From Bhargavaea ullalensis (lineage in GTDB: Bacteria > Bacillota > Bacilli > Bacillales_A > Planococcaceae): 64,000 nt of DNA. Location: the NCBI RefSeq assembly GCF_040545425.1, contig NZ_JBEPLW010000014.1; one strand, 5' to 3'. Numbering within the stretch: position 1 is the first letter of the stretch; the number at the start of each line of letters is the position of its first letter. Below the pieces are notes generated by a model. That model saw only the letters and a list, made by a program, of their open reading frames with translations, made no database searches and had not been told where the DNA came from. This document shows positions 1 through 8,637 of this stretch, piece by piece. A program made the position numbers and the translations under genes.

Positions 1-1
1 A

Positions 2-349
2 CTGAAACAAGGGAAGGACCGCGGCAAGAAGCACAGCATCCTGATCGTCGCGGAAGGCGTCATGACGGGGCAGGAACTCGCATCCGGCTTGATGGATGAG
101 GCCGGGATCGAGACCCGGGTGTCCGTGCTCGGCCATATCCAGCGCGGAGGCACGCCGTCCGGAAGGGACCGTGTCCTCGCCTCGCGCTTCGGCGCCCGGG
201 CGGTGGAGGCGCTTCTTGCCGGCAGGGCAGGGGTCGCCGTTGGCATGAGGAACCATGCAGTGATAGACTATCCATTAACGGAAGTGTTCGACGGACGGAA
301 TGCGAAGGATCTCGGACTGTACGACCTTTCAAAGGAACTATCGATTTAA
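2..349 (+). CDS. pfkA: 6-phosphofructokinase, C-terminal part (5' end outside window)
   Basis: This is the C-terminal third of ATP-dependent 6-phosphofructokinase, which phosphorylates fructose 6-phosphate in glycolysis. The reading frame is open from base 2 and ends with TAA at 347-349, giving about 115 residues. The stretch IQRGGTPS followed by RDRVLASRFG is typical of bacterial PfkA near the hexose-phosphate site. An internal ATG at 62 is not the real start, because the frame continues upstream with family-like sequence (KHSILIVAEG). Pyruvate kinase follows 21 bases later, the usual pfkA-pyk operon of Bacillales. The identification is firm despite truncation. Confidence 0.93.
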   Translation: MKQGKDRGKKHSILIVAEGVMTGQELASGLMDEAGIETRVSVLGHIQRGGTPSGRDRVLASRFGARAVEALLAGRAGVAVGMRNHAVIDYPLTEVFDGRNAKDLGLYDLSKELSI

Positions 350-370
350 CGGATTGGGGCGAACCTACAG

Positions 371-2131
371 ATGAGGAAAACGAAAATCGTATGCACAATC
401 GGGCCGGCGAGCGAGTCACCCGAAACGCTGGAGAAATTGATCGATGCGGGCATGAACGTAGCCCGTCTGAACTTTTCCCACGGCGACCATGAGGAGCATC
501 TGGCGCGCATCCGGAACATCCGGACTGCCGCAGAACGGAAAAACCGGGTGGTCGGCATCCTCCTGGATACGAAAGGACCGGAAATCCGCACCCACAAGAT
601 GGAAGGCGGAAGCGTGGAACTGACCAACGGCCAGGAGATCGACATTTCCATGAATGAAGTCCTTGGCAACGAACAGCGTTTTTCGGTCACGTATGACCGG
701 CTCATCGAGGATGTCAGCCCCGGCTCCGTCATTCTTCTTGACGACGGCCTGATCGAGCTGCAAGTGACGGGGACAGACGTTGCCGGCGGCTTGATCCACA
801 CCGTCGTCAAAAATGCCGGTACGCTCAAAGATAAAAAAGGAGTCAATGTGCCGGGCGTTTCCGTGCAACTGCCGGGAATCACCGAGAAAGATGCGGATGA
901 TATCTTGTTCGGCATCCAAAACGACATTGATTTCGTCGCGGCTTCGTTCGTACGCCGGGCGTCGGATGTCATGGAGATTCGTCATCTGCTTGAAAACAAT
1001 GACGGCGGGCATATCCAGATCATCCCAAAGATCGAAAACCGGGAAGGCGTCGACAATCTGGACGCCATCATCGCCGTGTCGGACGGCCTGATGGTGGCGC
1101 GCGGTGACCTGGGCGTGGAAATTCCGGCTGAAGAAGTGCCGCTCGTCCAGAAACAGATGATCGAGAAGTGCAATCAGGCGGGCAAGCCGGTCATCACCGC
1201 CACTCAAATGCTCGACTCGATGCAGCGCAACCCGCGGCCGACGCGGGCCGAGGCGAGTGACGTGGCGAACGCGATCCTTGACGGGTCCGATGCCATCATG
1301 CTGTCCGGGGAAACAGCAGCCGGACAGTATCCGATCGAGTCTGTGCTGACGATGGACCGCATTGCGAGAACGGCTGAGTCCGCGGTGGATTACCGGTCGG
1401 TCATTTCAACGCGCCGCCGAGAGAAAGAGGGCAACATGACCGAGGCGATCGGACAAGCGGCCGCCTATACGGCGCTCAACTTGAACGTCAAGGCCGTCCT
1501 CGCGCCGACGGAAAGCGGACAGACGGCGAAAATGATCGCCAAGTACCGGCCCGGCTGCCCGATCATCGCCGTCACAGCCTCCGATCGCTGTTCCCGCAGG
1601 CTGACCCTTGTCTGGGGCGTCTATCCGATCGTCGGGGAACGCGCGGAGTCGATTGACAGCATTCTTGAGATTTCCGTCGAAGAAAGCATCAAGCACCAGT
1701 ATGTCACACACGGTGATGTCGTCATCATCACGGCGGGCGTGCCGGTCGGCGAAGCGGGAACGACGAATCTCATGAAAATCCATGTGATCGGCGACCTGCT
1801 CGCCAAAGGGCAGGGCATCGGCAAGGCGGTCGCCTTCGGCCAGGCGGCAGTCATCCGGAATGCCTCCGACGCGGAAGGCCGCGACATGACGGGGAAAATC
1901 CTCGTCACCTACGGAACCGACCGGGACATGATGCCGGCAATTGAGCAGTGTGCGGGCATCATCACCGAAGAAGGCGGCCTGACGAGCCATGCAGCGGTCG
2001 TCGGTCTCAATGTCGGCATCCCGGTGATTGTCGGCGTCAAAAATGCCGTCCGTGAAATCCGGGACGGCCAAGACGTGACGATCGATGCGGAAGCGGGCGT
2101 CGTCTACAACGGCCACGCCTCCGTGCTTTAA
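371..2131 (+). CDS. pyk: pyruvate kinase with C-terminal PEP-utiliser domain
   Basis: Pyruvate kinase transfers phosphate from phosphoenolpyruvate to ADP in the last glycolytic step. The 586 residues match the long Bacillus-type enzyme. The N-terminal barrel has RLNFSHGD near residue 33, MVARGDLGVEIP near 238 and TATQMLDSM near 276. An extra C-terminal swivelling domain carries GGLTSHAAVVG near residue 536, the phosphohistidine-type motif of PEP utilisers. Known Bacillus and Geobacillus enzymes have this added domain, whose role is not settled. The gene lies 21 bases after pfkA, is likely co-transcribed with it, and is followed by a strong terminator. Confidence 0.97.
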   Translation: MRKTKIVCTIGPASESPETLEKLIDAGMNVARLNFSHGDHEEHLARIRNIRTAAERKNRVVGILLDTKGPEIRTHKMEGGSVELTNGQEIDISMNEVLGNEQRFSVTYDRLIEDVSPGSVILLDDGLIELQVTGTDVAGGLIHTVVKNAGTLKDKKGVNVPGVSVQLPGITEKDADDILFGIQNDIDFVAASFVRRASDVMEIRHLLENNDGGHIQIIPKIENREGVDNLDAIIAVSDGLMVARGDLGVEIPAEEVPLVQKQMIEKCNQAGKPVITATQMLDSMQRNPRPTRAEASDVANAILDGSDAIMLSGETAAGQYPIESVLTMDRIARTAESAVDYRSVISTRRREKEGNMTEAIGQAAAYTALNLNVKAVLAPTESGQTAKMIAKYRPGCPIIAVTASDRCSRRLTLVWGVYPIVGERAESIDSILEISVEESIKHQYVTHGDVVIITAGVPVGEAGTTNLMKIHVIGDLLAKGQGIGKAVAFGQAAVIRNASDAEGRDMTGKILVTYGTDRDMMPAIEQCAGIITEEGGLTSHAAVVGLNVGIPVIVGVKNAVREIRDGQDVTIDAEAGVVYNGHASVL

Positions 2132-2139
2132 CGAAACTG

Positions 2140-2169
2140 ACGCCCTTCCGGAACCGGAAGGGCGTTTTG
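2140..2169 (+). terminator. intrinsic terminator after pfkA-pyk
   Basis: A perfect 12-bp stem, ACGCCCTTCCGG paired with CCGGAAGGGCGT around a two-base AA loop, is followed by TTTT. It lies 9 bases after the pyk stop. Because fxsA begins 14 bases later, some read-through into fxsA is likely. Confidence 0.85.
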
Positions 2170-2182
2170 GAGATGATGCGTA

Positions 2183-2569
2183 ATGAAATGGCTGTTTATC
2201 CTGTTTATCGTCGTGCCGACGTCCGAGCTGGCGGTTCTTCTTTATGCGGGAAGCAAAATCGGCGTGCTGCCGACCATCGGCATCATCCTGCTGACGGCCG
2301 CGCTCGGTGCCTGGCTTGCGAAAAGCCAGGGCCTGATGGCGTGGAGGGAACTGCAGCGCAGAACGGCCGCCGGTGAACCGCCGGGAGACGCCGTTCTGGA
2401 CGGCCTGTTCATTTTCCTCGGCGGCATTCTTCTGCTCATCCCCGGCCTGATCACGGATGTTCTCGGCCTGCTGTTTTTGTTGCCGCCGACCCGCCGTGCA
2501 TTCAAGCCGTTGCTCTACAGGCAGCTACGCAAGCGGATGAGCGGCGGCACGATCATTATCCGCCGCTGA
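2183..2569 (+). CDS. fxsA: FxsA family membrane protein
   Basis: This is a small FxsA-family membrane protein of 128 residues. In E. coli, overproduced FxsA relieves F-plasmid exclusion of phage T7; its normal role is unknown. The N-terminus (residues 1-50) has two hydrophobic segments containing the family-like SELAVLLYAGSKIGVLPT region. A third segment near residues 76-100 is followed by the basic tail PTRRAFKPLLYRQLRKR. GGAG lies 11 bases upstream of the ATG. The neighbours pyk and ytvI match the B. subtilis ytzA locus. The 3' end overlaps the convergent ytvI gene by 14 bases. Confidence 0.9.
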   Translation: MKWLFILFIVVPTSELAVLLYAGSKIGVLPTIGIILLTAALGAWLAKSQGLMAWRELQRRTAAGEPPGDAVLDGLFIFLGGILLLIPGLITDVLGLLFLLPPTRRAFKPLLYRQLRKRMSGGTIIIRR

Positions 2570-3524
2570 ATGCGGGCAGCCGGCGGATCCTTGCTGCGGC
2601 GAACAACAGCACCGGACTGAGCAGGATTCCGGGGAGGCCAAAGATGAGAATCGAGGCAGCTGCGATAAAGAAGGCGTGCGCAGGCCTCAGTTGCAGCGTC
2701 GACGCCCACAGATGCGTTTCCGCAATCTGGCGTGTCAGCAGGACGAATGCATATAGGATGGTGATGGCCGTGCATAGCAGCATATTGCCGGCCGCCAGCT
2801 GATAGGCCGCCATCGGGATCAGGAACACGCCGATTCCAAGGAACGGCAGGCTGTCCGCAAGGGCGATAAGGAAGGCTTTGCCGACGGCTGCGGGGAACCC
2901 GAGCACGGTTAGGCCCGCAGCCAGGATCAGGAAAGTGAGAAACGAAAGCCTCAGTTCAACCGACAGGAATGTTCCGAAGAGGGCGCCGCCCTCTTGGAAC
3001 ATTTTTTTTGCCTTCTCCCTCGACCTCTTCGGGAGGAGAGAAGTGAACCAGAGCCGGTCCCTGGATGATTCATAAAGTGCAAAGTAAAAGGCGACAAGGA
3101 AAATGAAAAATGAGAACAGCCGGCTGAATATCGTCTGGATGAGGCCTGCGGAAGAAGCGAGGAGCCGCTCTCCGGCTGCGGCGATGGCCGCGTCGGCATA
3201 CAGGACCAGCTCATCCGCCACCGGGTGGCGGAGGTCCAGTGCGGAGAAGGCGGTGCGGATTTCAGGAATGACGCCGATTGTCTCGCGTACGGCAAACAAG
3301 ATGACCGAGGCGGCTGCGGCGATGAGAAACAGCTCGGTCAGCAAAGCGCCGGCAAACGGCGGAAGTCCGGCACGTCCGTTCAGCCAGCGGACGGCCGGGG
3401 CTGCAAGATAACCCGAAACCACCGCCAGTGACAGGGCGGGGACCAGCAAAGAGAGCACGGCCGCCAGCACGAGCGGCAGCCAGATTTTCAATGATTCCAT
3501 AAAAGGGCCGGTCGTCCGGTTCAT
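2556..3524 (-). CDS. ytvI: AI-2E transporter family (YtvI-like) membrane protein
   Basis: This is a 322-residue polytopic protein of the AI-2E/PerM exporter family, close to B. subtilis YtvI by sequence and location. It has about seven hydrophobic segments, beginning LKIWLPLVLAAVLSLLVPAL, and ends in a hydrophobic stretch before RIRRLPAFSGG. The substrate is unknown, and family members have been linked to autoinducer or ion efflux. The longest frame would start at 3617. I chose the ATG at 3524 because GAGG sits just upstream and the extra 31 residues look non-membrane and unconserved. It is convergent with fxsA and divergent from citZ. Confidence 0.85.
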   Translation of the reverse strand: MNRTTGPFMESLKIWLPLVLAAVLSLLVPALSLAVVSGYLAAPAVRWLNGRAGLPPFAGALLTELFLIAAAASVILFAVRETIGVIPEIRTAFSALDLRHPVADELVLYADAAIAAAGERLLASSAGLIQTIFSRLFSFFIFLVAFYFALYESSRDRLWFTSLLPKRSREKAKKMFQEGGALFGTFLSVELRLSFLTFLILAAGLTVLGFPAAVGKAFLIALADSLPFLGIGVFLIPMAAYQLAAGNMLLCTAITILYAFVLLTRQIAETHLWASTLQLRPAHAFFIAAASILIFGLPGILLSPVLLFAAARIRRLPAFSGG

Positions 3525-3616
3525 GCGGATTCCTCGCTTTCGGCCGTCTTTTTGAGCCCAAACAGGCCGGCGTTCAACTGTTTGAGCCTGCAAATGAAAT
3601 AATTCGGGCGTTTTCA

Positions 3617-3645
3617 TTCACAAAAATGTTATAAATGATTATAAT
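3617..3645 (+). promoter_or_regulatory. citZ promoter
   Basis: TTCACA at 3617-3622 and a consensus TATAAT at 3640-3645 are separated by exactly 17 bases, a good sigma-A promoter. It lies about 100 bases upstream of the citZ start, so it probably drives citZ-icd-mdh. Confidence 0.7.
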
Positions 3646-3649
3646 GGGC

Positions 3650-3665
3650 TTGTAAGCGGTTTAAA
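3650..3665 (+). promoter_or_regulatory. candidate cre (CcpA) site at citZ
   Basis: TTGTAAGCGGTTTAAA matches the Bacillus cre consensus WTGNNARCGNWWWCAW at all but one defined position (A instead of C near the end). It begins five bases after the -10 box, so it covers the predicted transcription start, a repressing position. CcpA control of citZ is known in B. subtilis. Binding here is inferred. Confidence 0.6.
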
Positions 3666-3747
3666 GATATGTTCATAGACGCAGAATGCCCTTGCTTTGC
3701 TTTTAAGAGGCGGGATGGGCAAAACGCACAAGGAAAGGGAGATCGAT

Positions 3748-4863
3748 ATGACGTCTACACGTGGACTGGAAGGAATCGTGGCAACACAATCCTCCATCAG
3801 CTCGATTATCGACGATACTCTTACATACGTCGGTTACAACATCGATGACCTTGCAGAGAATGCAAGCTTTGAAGAGGTCGTCTACCTGCTCTGGCACCAG
3901 CGTCTTCCGAAAGAGGACGAGCTATCCGAGCTGAAACAGCAGCTTGCGACAGCAATGGAAGTGCCTCAGGAGGTGTATGACCACTTCCGGACATACCCGA
4001 TCAAAGAAGTTCACCCGATGGCCGCACTCCGCACGGCAGTCTCGCTTCTCGGATTGTATGACAAAGAGGCCGAAGACATGTCCGACGAGGCCAACAACCG
4101 GAAGGCGATCAACCTTCAGGCGAAAATCGCCACGATCGTGACCGCATTCGCGCGCATCCGCAATGGCCAGGAACCGGTCCGTCCGAAGCAGGGCCTCAGC
4201 TACGCGGCGAACTTCCTCTATATGCTCAAAGGCGAAGAGCCGGAAGCGATCGAGGAAGAAGCCTTCAACAAGGCGCTCGTCCTTCACGCCGACCATGAGC
4301 TGAATGCATCGACATTCACTGCCCGGGTTTGTGTGGCGACGCTGTCCGACATGTACTCCGGCGTGACGGCTGCAATCGGCGCGCTCAAAGGCCCTCTCCA
4401 CGGCGGCGCCAACGAGCAGGTCATGAAGATGCTGACTGAAATCGGCACGCCTGACAATGTCGAGCCGTACATCCAGAACAAACTCGACAACAAGGAAAAG
4501 ATCATGGGCTTCGGCCACCGCGTGTACCGCAAAGGCGACCCGCGTGCCAAGCATCTTCGCGAAATGTCCGAGAAGCTCACGAAGCTGCGCGGCGAGGAAG
4601 ACCTCTATACGATGTCGACAAAGATCGAAGAACTCGTCACCGGCCAGAAAAATCTGCCGCCGAACGTCGACTTCTACTCGGCATCCGTCTACCACGCACT
4701 CGGCATCGAGCATGATCTGTTCACGCCGATCTTCGCGGTATCCCGAATTTCCGGCTGGATCGCCCACATCCTTGAACAGTATGCCAACAACCGTCTGATC
4801 CGCCCTCGTGCGGAGTACACGGGCCCGGGCATGCAGACATATGTGCCGATCAGCGAACGCTAA
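3748..4863 (+). CDS. citZ: citrate synthase
   Basis: Citrate synthase condenses acetyl-CoA with oxaloacetate to begin the TCA cycle. The 371-residue protein is very close to B. subtilis CitZ from its N-terminal TRGLEG to its C-terminal PISER. Active-site elements are visible: HADHELNASTFTARV (first catalytic His region), the PLHGGANE turn, GFGHRVY, and NVDFYSASVYH with the catalytic Asp. The longest frame starts at 3697, but the ATG at 3748 has a strong AAGGAAAGGGAG ribosome site and gives the family N-terminus. It heads the citZ-icd-mdh cluster. Confidence 0.97.
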   Translation: MTSTRGLEGIVATQSSISSIIDDTLTYVGYNIDDLAENASFEEVVYLLWHQRLPKEDELSELKQQLATAMEVPQEVYDHFRTYPIKEVHPMAALRTAVSLLGLYDKEAEDMSDEANNRKAINLQAKIATIVTAFARIRNGQEPVRPKQGLSYAANFLYMLKGEEPEAIEEEAFNKALVLHADHELNASTFTARVCVATLSDMYSGVTAAIGALKGPLHGGANEQVMKMLTEIGTPDNVEPYIQNKLDNKEKIMGFGHRVYRKGDPRAKHLREMSEKLTKLRGEEDLYTMSTKIEELVTGQKNLPPNVDFYSASVYHALGIEHDLFTPIFAVSRISGWIAHILEQYANNRLIRPRAEYTGPGMQTYVPISER

Positions 4864-4876
4864 TCTGGTATAATCC

Positions 4877-4902
4877 GAGGGGACGGTCCCGGCCGTCCCC
4901 TC
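4877..4902 (+). other. perfect intercistronic hairpin between citZ and icd
   Basis: A 10-bp perfect stem, GAGGGGACGG paired with CCGTCCCCTC, lies 13 bases after the citZ stop. No U-run follows, so it is more likely an mRNA-stabilising or processing hairpin, or a partial attenuator, than a true terminator. It could set citZ versus icd dosage. Confidence 0.5.
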
Positions 4903-4941
4903 ATTGTGAGCAGATATCATCTTCAGGAGGAATCGTATACA

Positions 4942-6210
4942 ATGACAAACGGCGAAAAAATTACCGTATCAAACGGCAAACTGAATGTTCCTGATGCACC
5001 GGTCATCCCATTCATCATCGGTGACGGCACAGGCCCTGATATTTGGCATGCAGCTTCCCGCGTCCTCGAAGCAGCAGTCGAGAAAGCTTATGACGGCAAG
5101 AAGCAGCTCGTCTGGAAAGAAGTGCTTGCAGGCGAAAAGGCCTTCAATGAAACAGGCAACTGGCTTCCCGACGAAACGCTCAAAACGATTGATGAGTACC
5201 TGATCGCGATCAAAGGACCGCTCACGACTCCGATCGGCGGCGGCTTCCGCTCCCTGAACGTGGCCCTCCGCCAGGAACTCGATCTGTTCGCATGCGTCCG
5301 TCCGGTGCGCTACTTCGATGGGGTTCCTTCCCCTGTGAAACACCCTGAGCATACGAACATGGTCATCTTCCGCGAAAACACGGAAGACATCTACGCGGGC
5401 ATCGAGTACAAGGAAGGCACGGAAGAAGCGAAGAAAGTCATCTCCTTCCTCCAAAATGAAATGGGCGTCAAAAACATCCGTTTCCCTGAAACGTCCGGCA
5501 TCGGCATCAAGCCGATCTCCGAAGAAGGCACAAAGCGCCTTGTCCGCTCTGCGATTGAGTATGCAATCGCCGAAGGCCGCAAGTCGGTCACGCTCGTCCA
5601 TAAAGGCAACATCATGAAGTTCACGGAAGGCGCGTTCAAAAACTGGGGCTATGAAGTGGCCGAGCAGGAATTCGGCGACAAGGTCTTCACATGGAACGAG
5701 TACGACCGGATCAAGGATGCGGACGGCATGGACGCAGCCAACAAGGCGCAATCCGATGCAGAAGCTGCCGGCAAGATCATCATCAAAGATGCCATCGCCG
5801 ACATCTTCCTTCAGCAGATCCTGACGCGTCCGAAAGAATTCGACGTCGTCGCAACGATGAACCTGAACGGTGACTACATCTCCGACGCGCTTGCTGCGCA
5901 AGTCGGCGGAATCGGCATTGCACCGGGTGCGAACATCAACTACATCACCGGCCATGCCATCTTCGAGGCGACTCACGGCACGGCACCGAAGTACGCGGGA
6001 CTTGACAAAGTCAACCCGTCCTCGGTTCTTCTGTCGGGCGTCATGATGCTTGAACACCTCGGATGGAAAGAGGCGGCCGACCGCATCACGGCTTCCCTGG
6101 AGAAGACGATTGAATCCAAAGTCGTCACTTACGATTTTGCCCGCCTGATGGACGGCGCAACAGAAGTGAAGACGTCCGAGTTTGCAGACGAGCTCATCAA
6201 GAATCTTTAA
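4942..6210 (+). CDS. icd: isocitrate dehydrogenase (NADP-dependent)
   Basis: Isocitrate dehydrogenase oxidatively decarboxylates isocitrate to 2-oxoglutarate, making NADPH. At 422 residues it is almost collinear with B. subtilis Icd (423). Key parts are IKGPLTTPIGGGFRSLNVAL, which holds the substrate-binding and phosphorylatable Ser region, the conserved RENTEDIYAGIE, and HGTAPKYAGLDKVNPSS near the cofactor site. The ATG at 4942 follows CAGGAGG by 11 bases. The longer frame from 4906 adds 12 unrelated residues. It is the second gene of the citZ-icd-mdh set. Confidence 0.97.
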   Translation: MTNGEKITVSNGKLNVPDAPVIPFIIGDGTGPDIWHAASRVLEAAVEKAYDGKKQLVWKEVLAGEKAFNETGNWLPDETLKTIDEYLIAIKGPLTTPIGGGFRSLNVALRQELDLFACVRPVRYFDGVPSPVKHPEHTNMVIFRENTEDIYAGIEYKEGTEEAKKVISFLQNEMGVKNIRFPETSGIGIKPISEEGTKRLVRSAIEYAIAEGRKSVTLVHKGNIMKFTEGAFKNWGYEVAEQEFGDKVFTWNEYDRIKDADGMDAANKAQSDAEAAGKIIIKDAIADIFLQQILTRPKEFDVVATMNLNGDYISDALAAQVGGIGIAPGANINYITGHAIFEATHGTAPKYAGLDKVNPSSVLLSGVMMLEHLGWKEAADRITASLEKTIESKVVTYDFARLMDGATEVKTSEFADELIKNL

Positions 6211-6231
6211 TTGAATTTTGGGTATAGAAAG

Positions 6232-6260
6232 AAGAGGGGGCCATGCTCCCTCTTGTTTTT
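6232..6260 (+). terminator. terminator between icd and mdh
   Basis: AAGAGGGGGC pairs with GCTCCCTCTT (one G-U pair) around a CAT loop, followed by GTTTTTG. This should partly separate icd from mdh transcription. Confidence 0.7.
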
Positions 6261-6331
6261 GTATGCAGAAAAAAGCAACAGCCGCCGGACGAAAGGCAAT
6301 CACGGCAATCACAACTGAAGGAGTGTTTTCG

Positions 6332-7270
6332 ATGGCAATGAAACGCAAGAAGATCTCTGTGATCGGATCGGGGTTCACGGGGGCGACGACGGCATTTCTG
6401 CTTGCGCAGAAAGAACTGGGCGATGTGGTTCTCGTTGATATTCCGAGCATGGACAACCCGACAAAGGGGAAGGCGCTTGACATGGCGGAAGCCGCGCCCG
6501 TGCAAGGATTCGATGCATCCATCACCGGAACTTCCGACTATGCGGAGACGAAGGACTCCGACCTGGTCATCATCACCGCCGGCATGGCCAGAAAACCAGG
6601 CATGAGCCGCGACGATCTCGTGCAGACAAACCAGAAGATCATAAAGGCTGTGACCGCCGATATTGTGAAGCACTCGCCAGACACGATTCTTTTGATCCTG
6701 ACCAATCCGGTCGATGCGATGACTTACACGGCGTTCAAAGAAAGCGGGTTCCCGAAAGAGCGGGTCATCGGACAGTCCGGCGTGCTCGACACCGCCCGGT
6801 TCAGGACGTTCGTGGCACAGGAGTTGAATCTGTCGGTGAAGGACGTCACCGGTTTTGTGCTCGGCGGCCATGGGGATGACATGGTGCCGCTCGTCAGGTA
6901 TTCCTATGCAGGCGGCATTCCGCTTGAAAATCTGATTTCATCCGAGCGGCTGGATCAGATCGTAGAGCGTACGCGCAAAGGCGGTGCCGAAATCGTCAAC
7001 CTCCTCGGCAGCGGATCGGCTTATTATGCACCGGCCGCTTCGCTCGCCGAAATGGCAGAAGCGATTTTAAAAGACCAGAAGCGGGTACTCCCGTCGATCG
7101 CTTTCCTTGAAGGGGAATACGGGATGGACGGCCTCTACCTCGGCGTCCCGACCGTCTTGGGCGCCGGCGGCATCGAAAAGATCATTGAACTGGAACTGAC
7201 ACCAGGTGAAAAGGAGGAACTCGAGAAATCCGCGGATTCCGTCCGGAAAGTGATGGCCGTGCTCAAGTGA
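6332..7270 (+). CDS. mdh: malate dehydrogenase
   Basis: Malate dehydrogenase interconverts malate and oxaloacetate with NAD. The 312 residues equal the B. subtilis Mdh length. The Rossmann motif VIGSGFTGATTA lies near residue 8, with VLVDIP ending the second strand. ITAGMARKPGMSRDDL supplies the substrate-loop arginines, and VLGGHGDDMVPLVRYS carries the catalytic His. The ATG at 6332 is preceded by GAAGGAGTG. A second in-frame ATG at 6338 is possible. The longest frame (6218) would begin inside the terminator hairpin. Confidence 0.96.
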   Translation: MAMKRKKISVIGSGFTGATTAFLLAQKELGDVVLVDIPSMDNPTKGKALDMAEAAPVQGFDASITGTSDYAETKDSDLVIITAGMARKPGMSRDDLVQTNQKIIKAVTADIVKHSPDTILLILTNPVDAMTYTAFKESGFPKERVIGQSGVLDTARFRTFVAQELNLSVKDVTGFVLGGHGDDMVPLVRYSYAGGIPLENLISSERLDQIVERTRKGGAEIVNLLGSGSAYYAPAASLAEMAEAILKDQKRVLPSIAFLEGEYGMDGLYLGVPTVLGAGGIEKIIELELTPGEKEELEKSADSVRKVMAVLK

Positions 7271-7276
7271 AGGGGA

Positions 7277-7312
7277 GGTCCCCGTTCCGTTTGACGGAGC
7301 GGGGGCTTTTTT
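7277..7312 (+). terminator. terminator after mdh
   Basis: CCCCGTTCCGT pairs with ACGGAGCGGGG (one G-U pair) around TTG, followed by a run of six T. It ends the TCA gene cluster. Confidence 0.85.
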
Positions 7313-7401
7313 CATGCCTCTTTCCGTTTCCCGGATATGCCCGTGTTCTTTCCCTGCTTCCTCAAGAAGACGGATTAAAGAGGGAGGCTTTTGGGCGTGC
7401 A

Positions 7402-7410
7402 TGATATAAT
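7402..7410 (+). promoter_or_regulatory. extended -10 promoter for maoC-phoP-phoR
   Basis: TGATATAAT is a perfect extended -10 element (TGN plus TATAAT), 30 bases upstream of the next gene. No convincing -35 lies at 17 bases, which is common for extended -10 promoters. Confidence 0.55.
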
Positions 7411-7440
7411 GAGAACATTAAGGGAAAAGGGGAGATCTCA

Positions 7441-7920
7441 GTGATATTCAACCGACGGCGAGTGAATGTCAGGCCGATCAGTGAGCTTGAAGAAGGCGAG
7501 TCGCTTAAAATTGTCGAAAAGATCGAAGACCGGGACCTGCTGCTGTATCTGGGTCTCACCAATGACAGCAATCCGCTTTACATCCAACATGACTTCGCCC
7601 GTGCCGCCGGATATGATGAGCCGGTTGTACCGGCGGTCATGTTGACGGGCATCGTCTTTTCCTCCATATCCAAGCATCTGCCCGGCCCGGGGGCTAGGAT
7701 CACCGAGCAGTCGATCCGGTTTCCGGAAGCTGCCCGCCACGGGTCGACACTGACATTCCGCCTGGAGATCCTGTCGGTCCGGCAGGAAGCCGGCATCCTG
7801 CAGATCCGTGTTGAAGGGGAAGATGAAGACGGGCGTTCCGTGATGGCAGGCGAGGTCAAAGTGGCGATTTCGTCCTCGCTCGAGGGAGAGACCGAGATCC
7901 CGGCACTGGGGGAGTCCTGA
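7441..7920 (+). CDS. MaoC-like hotdog dehydratase family protein
   Basis: This is a 159-residue single-hotdog protein of the MaoC/(R)-enoyl-CoA hydratase type. Residues 36-75 contain YLGLTNDSNPLYIQHDFAR, resembling the catalytic hydratase-2 motif, which normally has Asp-x4-His (here D-x-N-P-L-Y). The usual catalytic His is therefore not obvious, and activity is uncertain. It starts with GTG behind an AGGGGAG site and ends immediately before the phoP ATG, so it is translationally tied to phoP-phoR. It is absent between mdh and phoP in B. subtilis. A role in fatty acyl metabolism is only a family-level guess. Confidence 0.72.
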   Translation: MIFNRRRVNVRPISELEEGESLKIVEKIEDRDLLLYLGLTNDSNPLYIQHDFARAAGYDEPVVPAVMLTGIVFSSISKHLPGPGARITEQSIRFPEAARHGSTLTFRLEILSVRQEAGILQIRVEGEDEDGRSVMAGEVKVAISSSLEGETEIPALGES

Positions 7921-8637
7921 ATGACGGCTGCGAAAAAGATTCTGGTCGTCGACGACGAGCAGCCGATCCGGACCCTTCTCGAGTACAATCTGAAACAGGC
8001 CGGATTTGAAGTCATCCCCGCGGCGGACGGCCGGGAAGCGCTGGACAAGGCGGTGTCCGGGCAGCCGGATCTGATCATCCTCGACCTCATGCTTCCGAAG
8101 ATGGACGGCATGGACGTCTGCAGGACGCTGCGGCAGCAACGGGTCGAAACGCCGATCATCATGCTCACCGCCAAATCGGACGAACTCGAAAAAGTGCTGG
8201 GACTTGAGCTCGGTGCAGACGACTACATGACCAAGCCGTTCAGCCCGAGGGAAGTGGTGGCGAGGGTCAAAGCGGTTCTCAGGCGGAGCGGCCGTCAGCA
8301 GGCACTCCCTGATGCAGAGCAGGAAATCATCCTGACGGCGGGGGGGCTGACTGTTTATCCAGACCGGTTCGAGGCATATAAATCGGGCAGGGAACTTGAA
8401 TTCACGCCCAAGGAATTCGAACTGCTCGTCCACCTGATCACCAACCGGAACCGTGTGCTGTCACGCGACCAGCTGCTCAGCGCAGTCTGGAACTACGACT
8501 TTGCGGGAGACACGCGCATCGTCGACGTACATATCAGCCACCTCCGCGACAAAATCGAGGAAAACACGAAAAAACCCGCCTTCATCAAGACGATCAGGGG
8601 AACCGGCTACAAGTTTGAGGGTCCCCCCGACGCATGA
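7921..8637 (+). CDS. phoP: phosphate response regulator PhoP
   Basis: This is an OmpR/PhoB-type response regulator of 238 residues. The receiver domain (1-120) has the acidic pair VDDE, the phosphoacceptor Asp in DLMLPKMDG, and the conserved Thr and Lys in TAK and TKPFSP. A winged-helix DNA-binding domain (about 135-235) contains FTPKEFELL and TRIVDVHISHLRDKIE. In B. subtilis PhoP controls the phosphate-starvation regulon and sits between mdh and phoR, as here. Its start is contiguous with the preceding stop, and it overlaps phoR by four bases (ATGA), so the three genes form one operon. Confidence 0.94.
   Translation: MTAAKKILVVDDEQPIRTLLEYNLKQAGFEVIPAADGREALDKAVSGQPDLIILDLMLPKMDGMDVCRTLRQQRVETPIIMLTAKSDELEKVLGLELGADDYMTKPFSPREVVARVKAVLRRSGRQQALPDAEQEIILTAGGLTVYPDRFEAYKSGRELEFTPKEFELLVHLITNRNRVLSRDQLLSAVWNYDFAGDTRIVDVHISHLRDKIEENTKKPAFIKTIRGTGYKFEGPPDA

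Noticed and set aside
4969..6525. Long minus-strand frame (518 aa) over icd and mdh
   Set aside because: It is antisense to two well-supported enzymes. Long shadow frames are expected with this GC-rich codon use.
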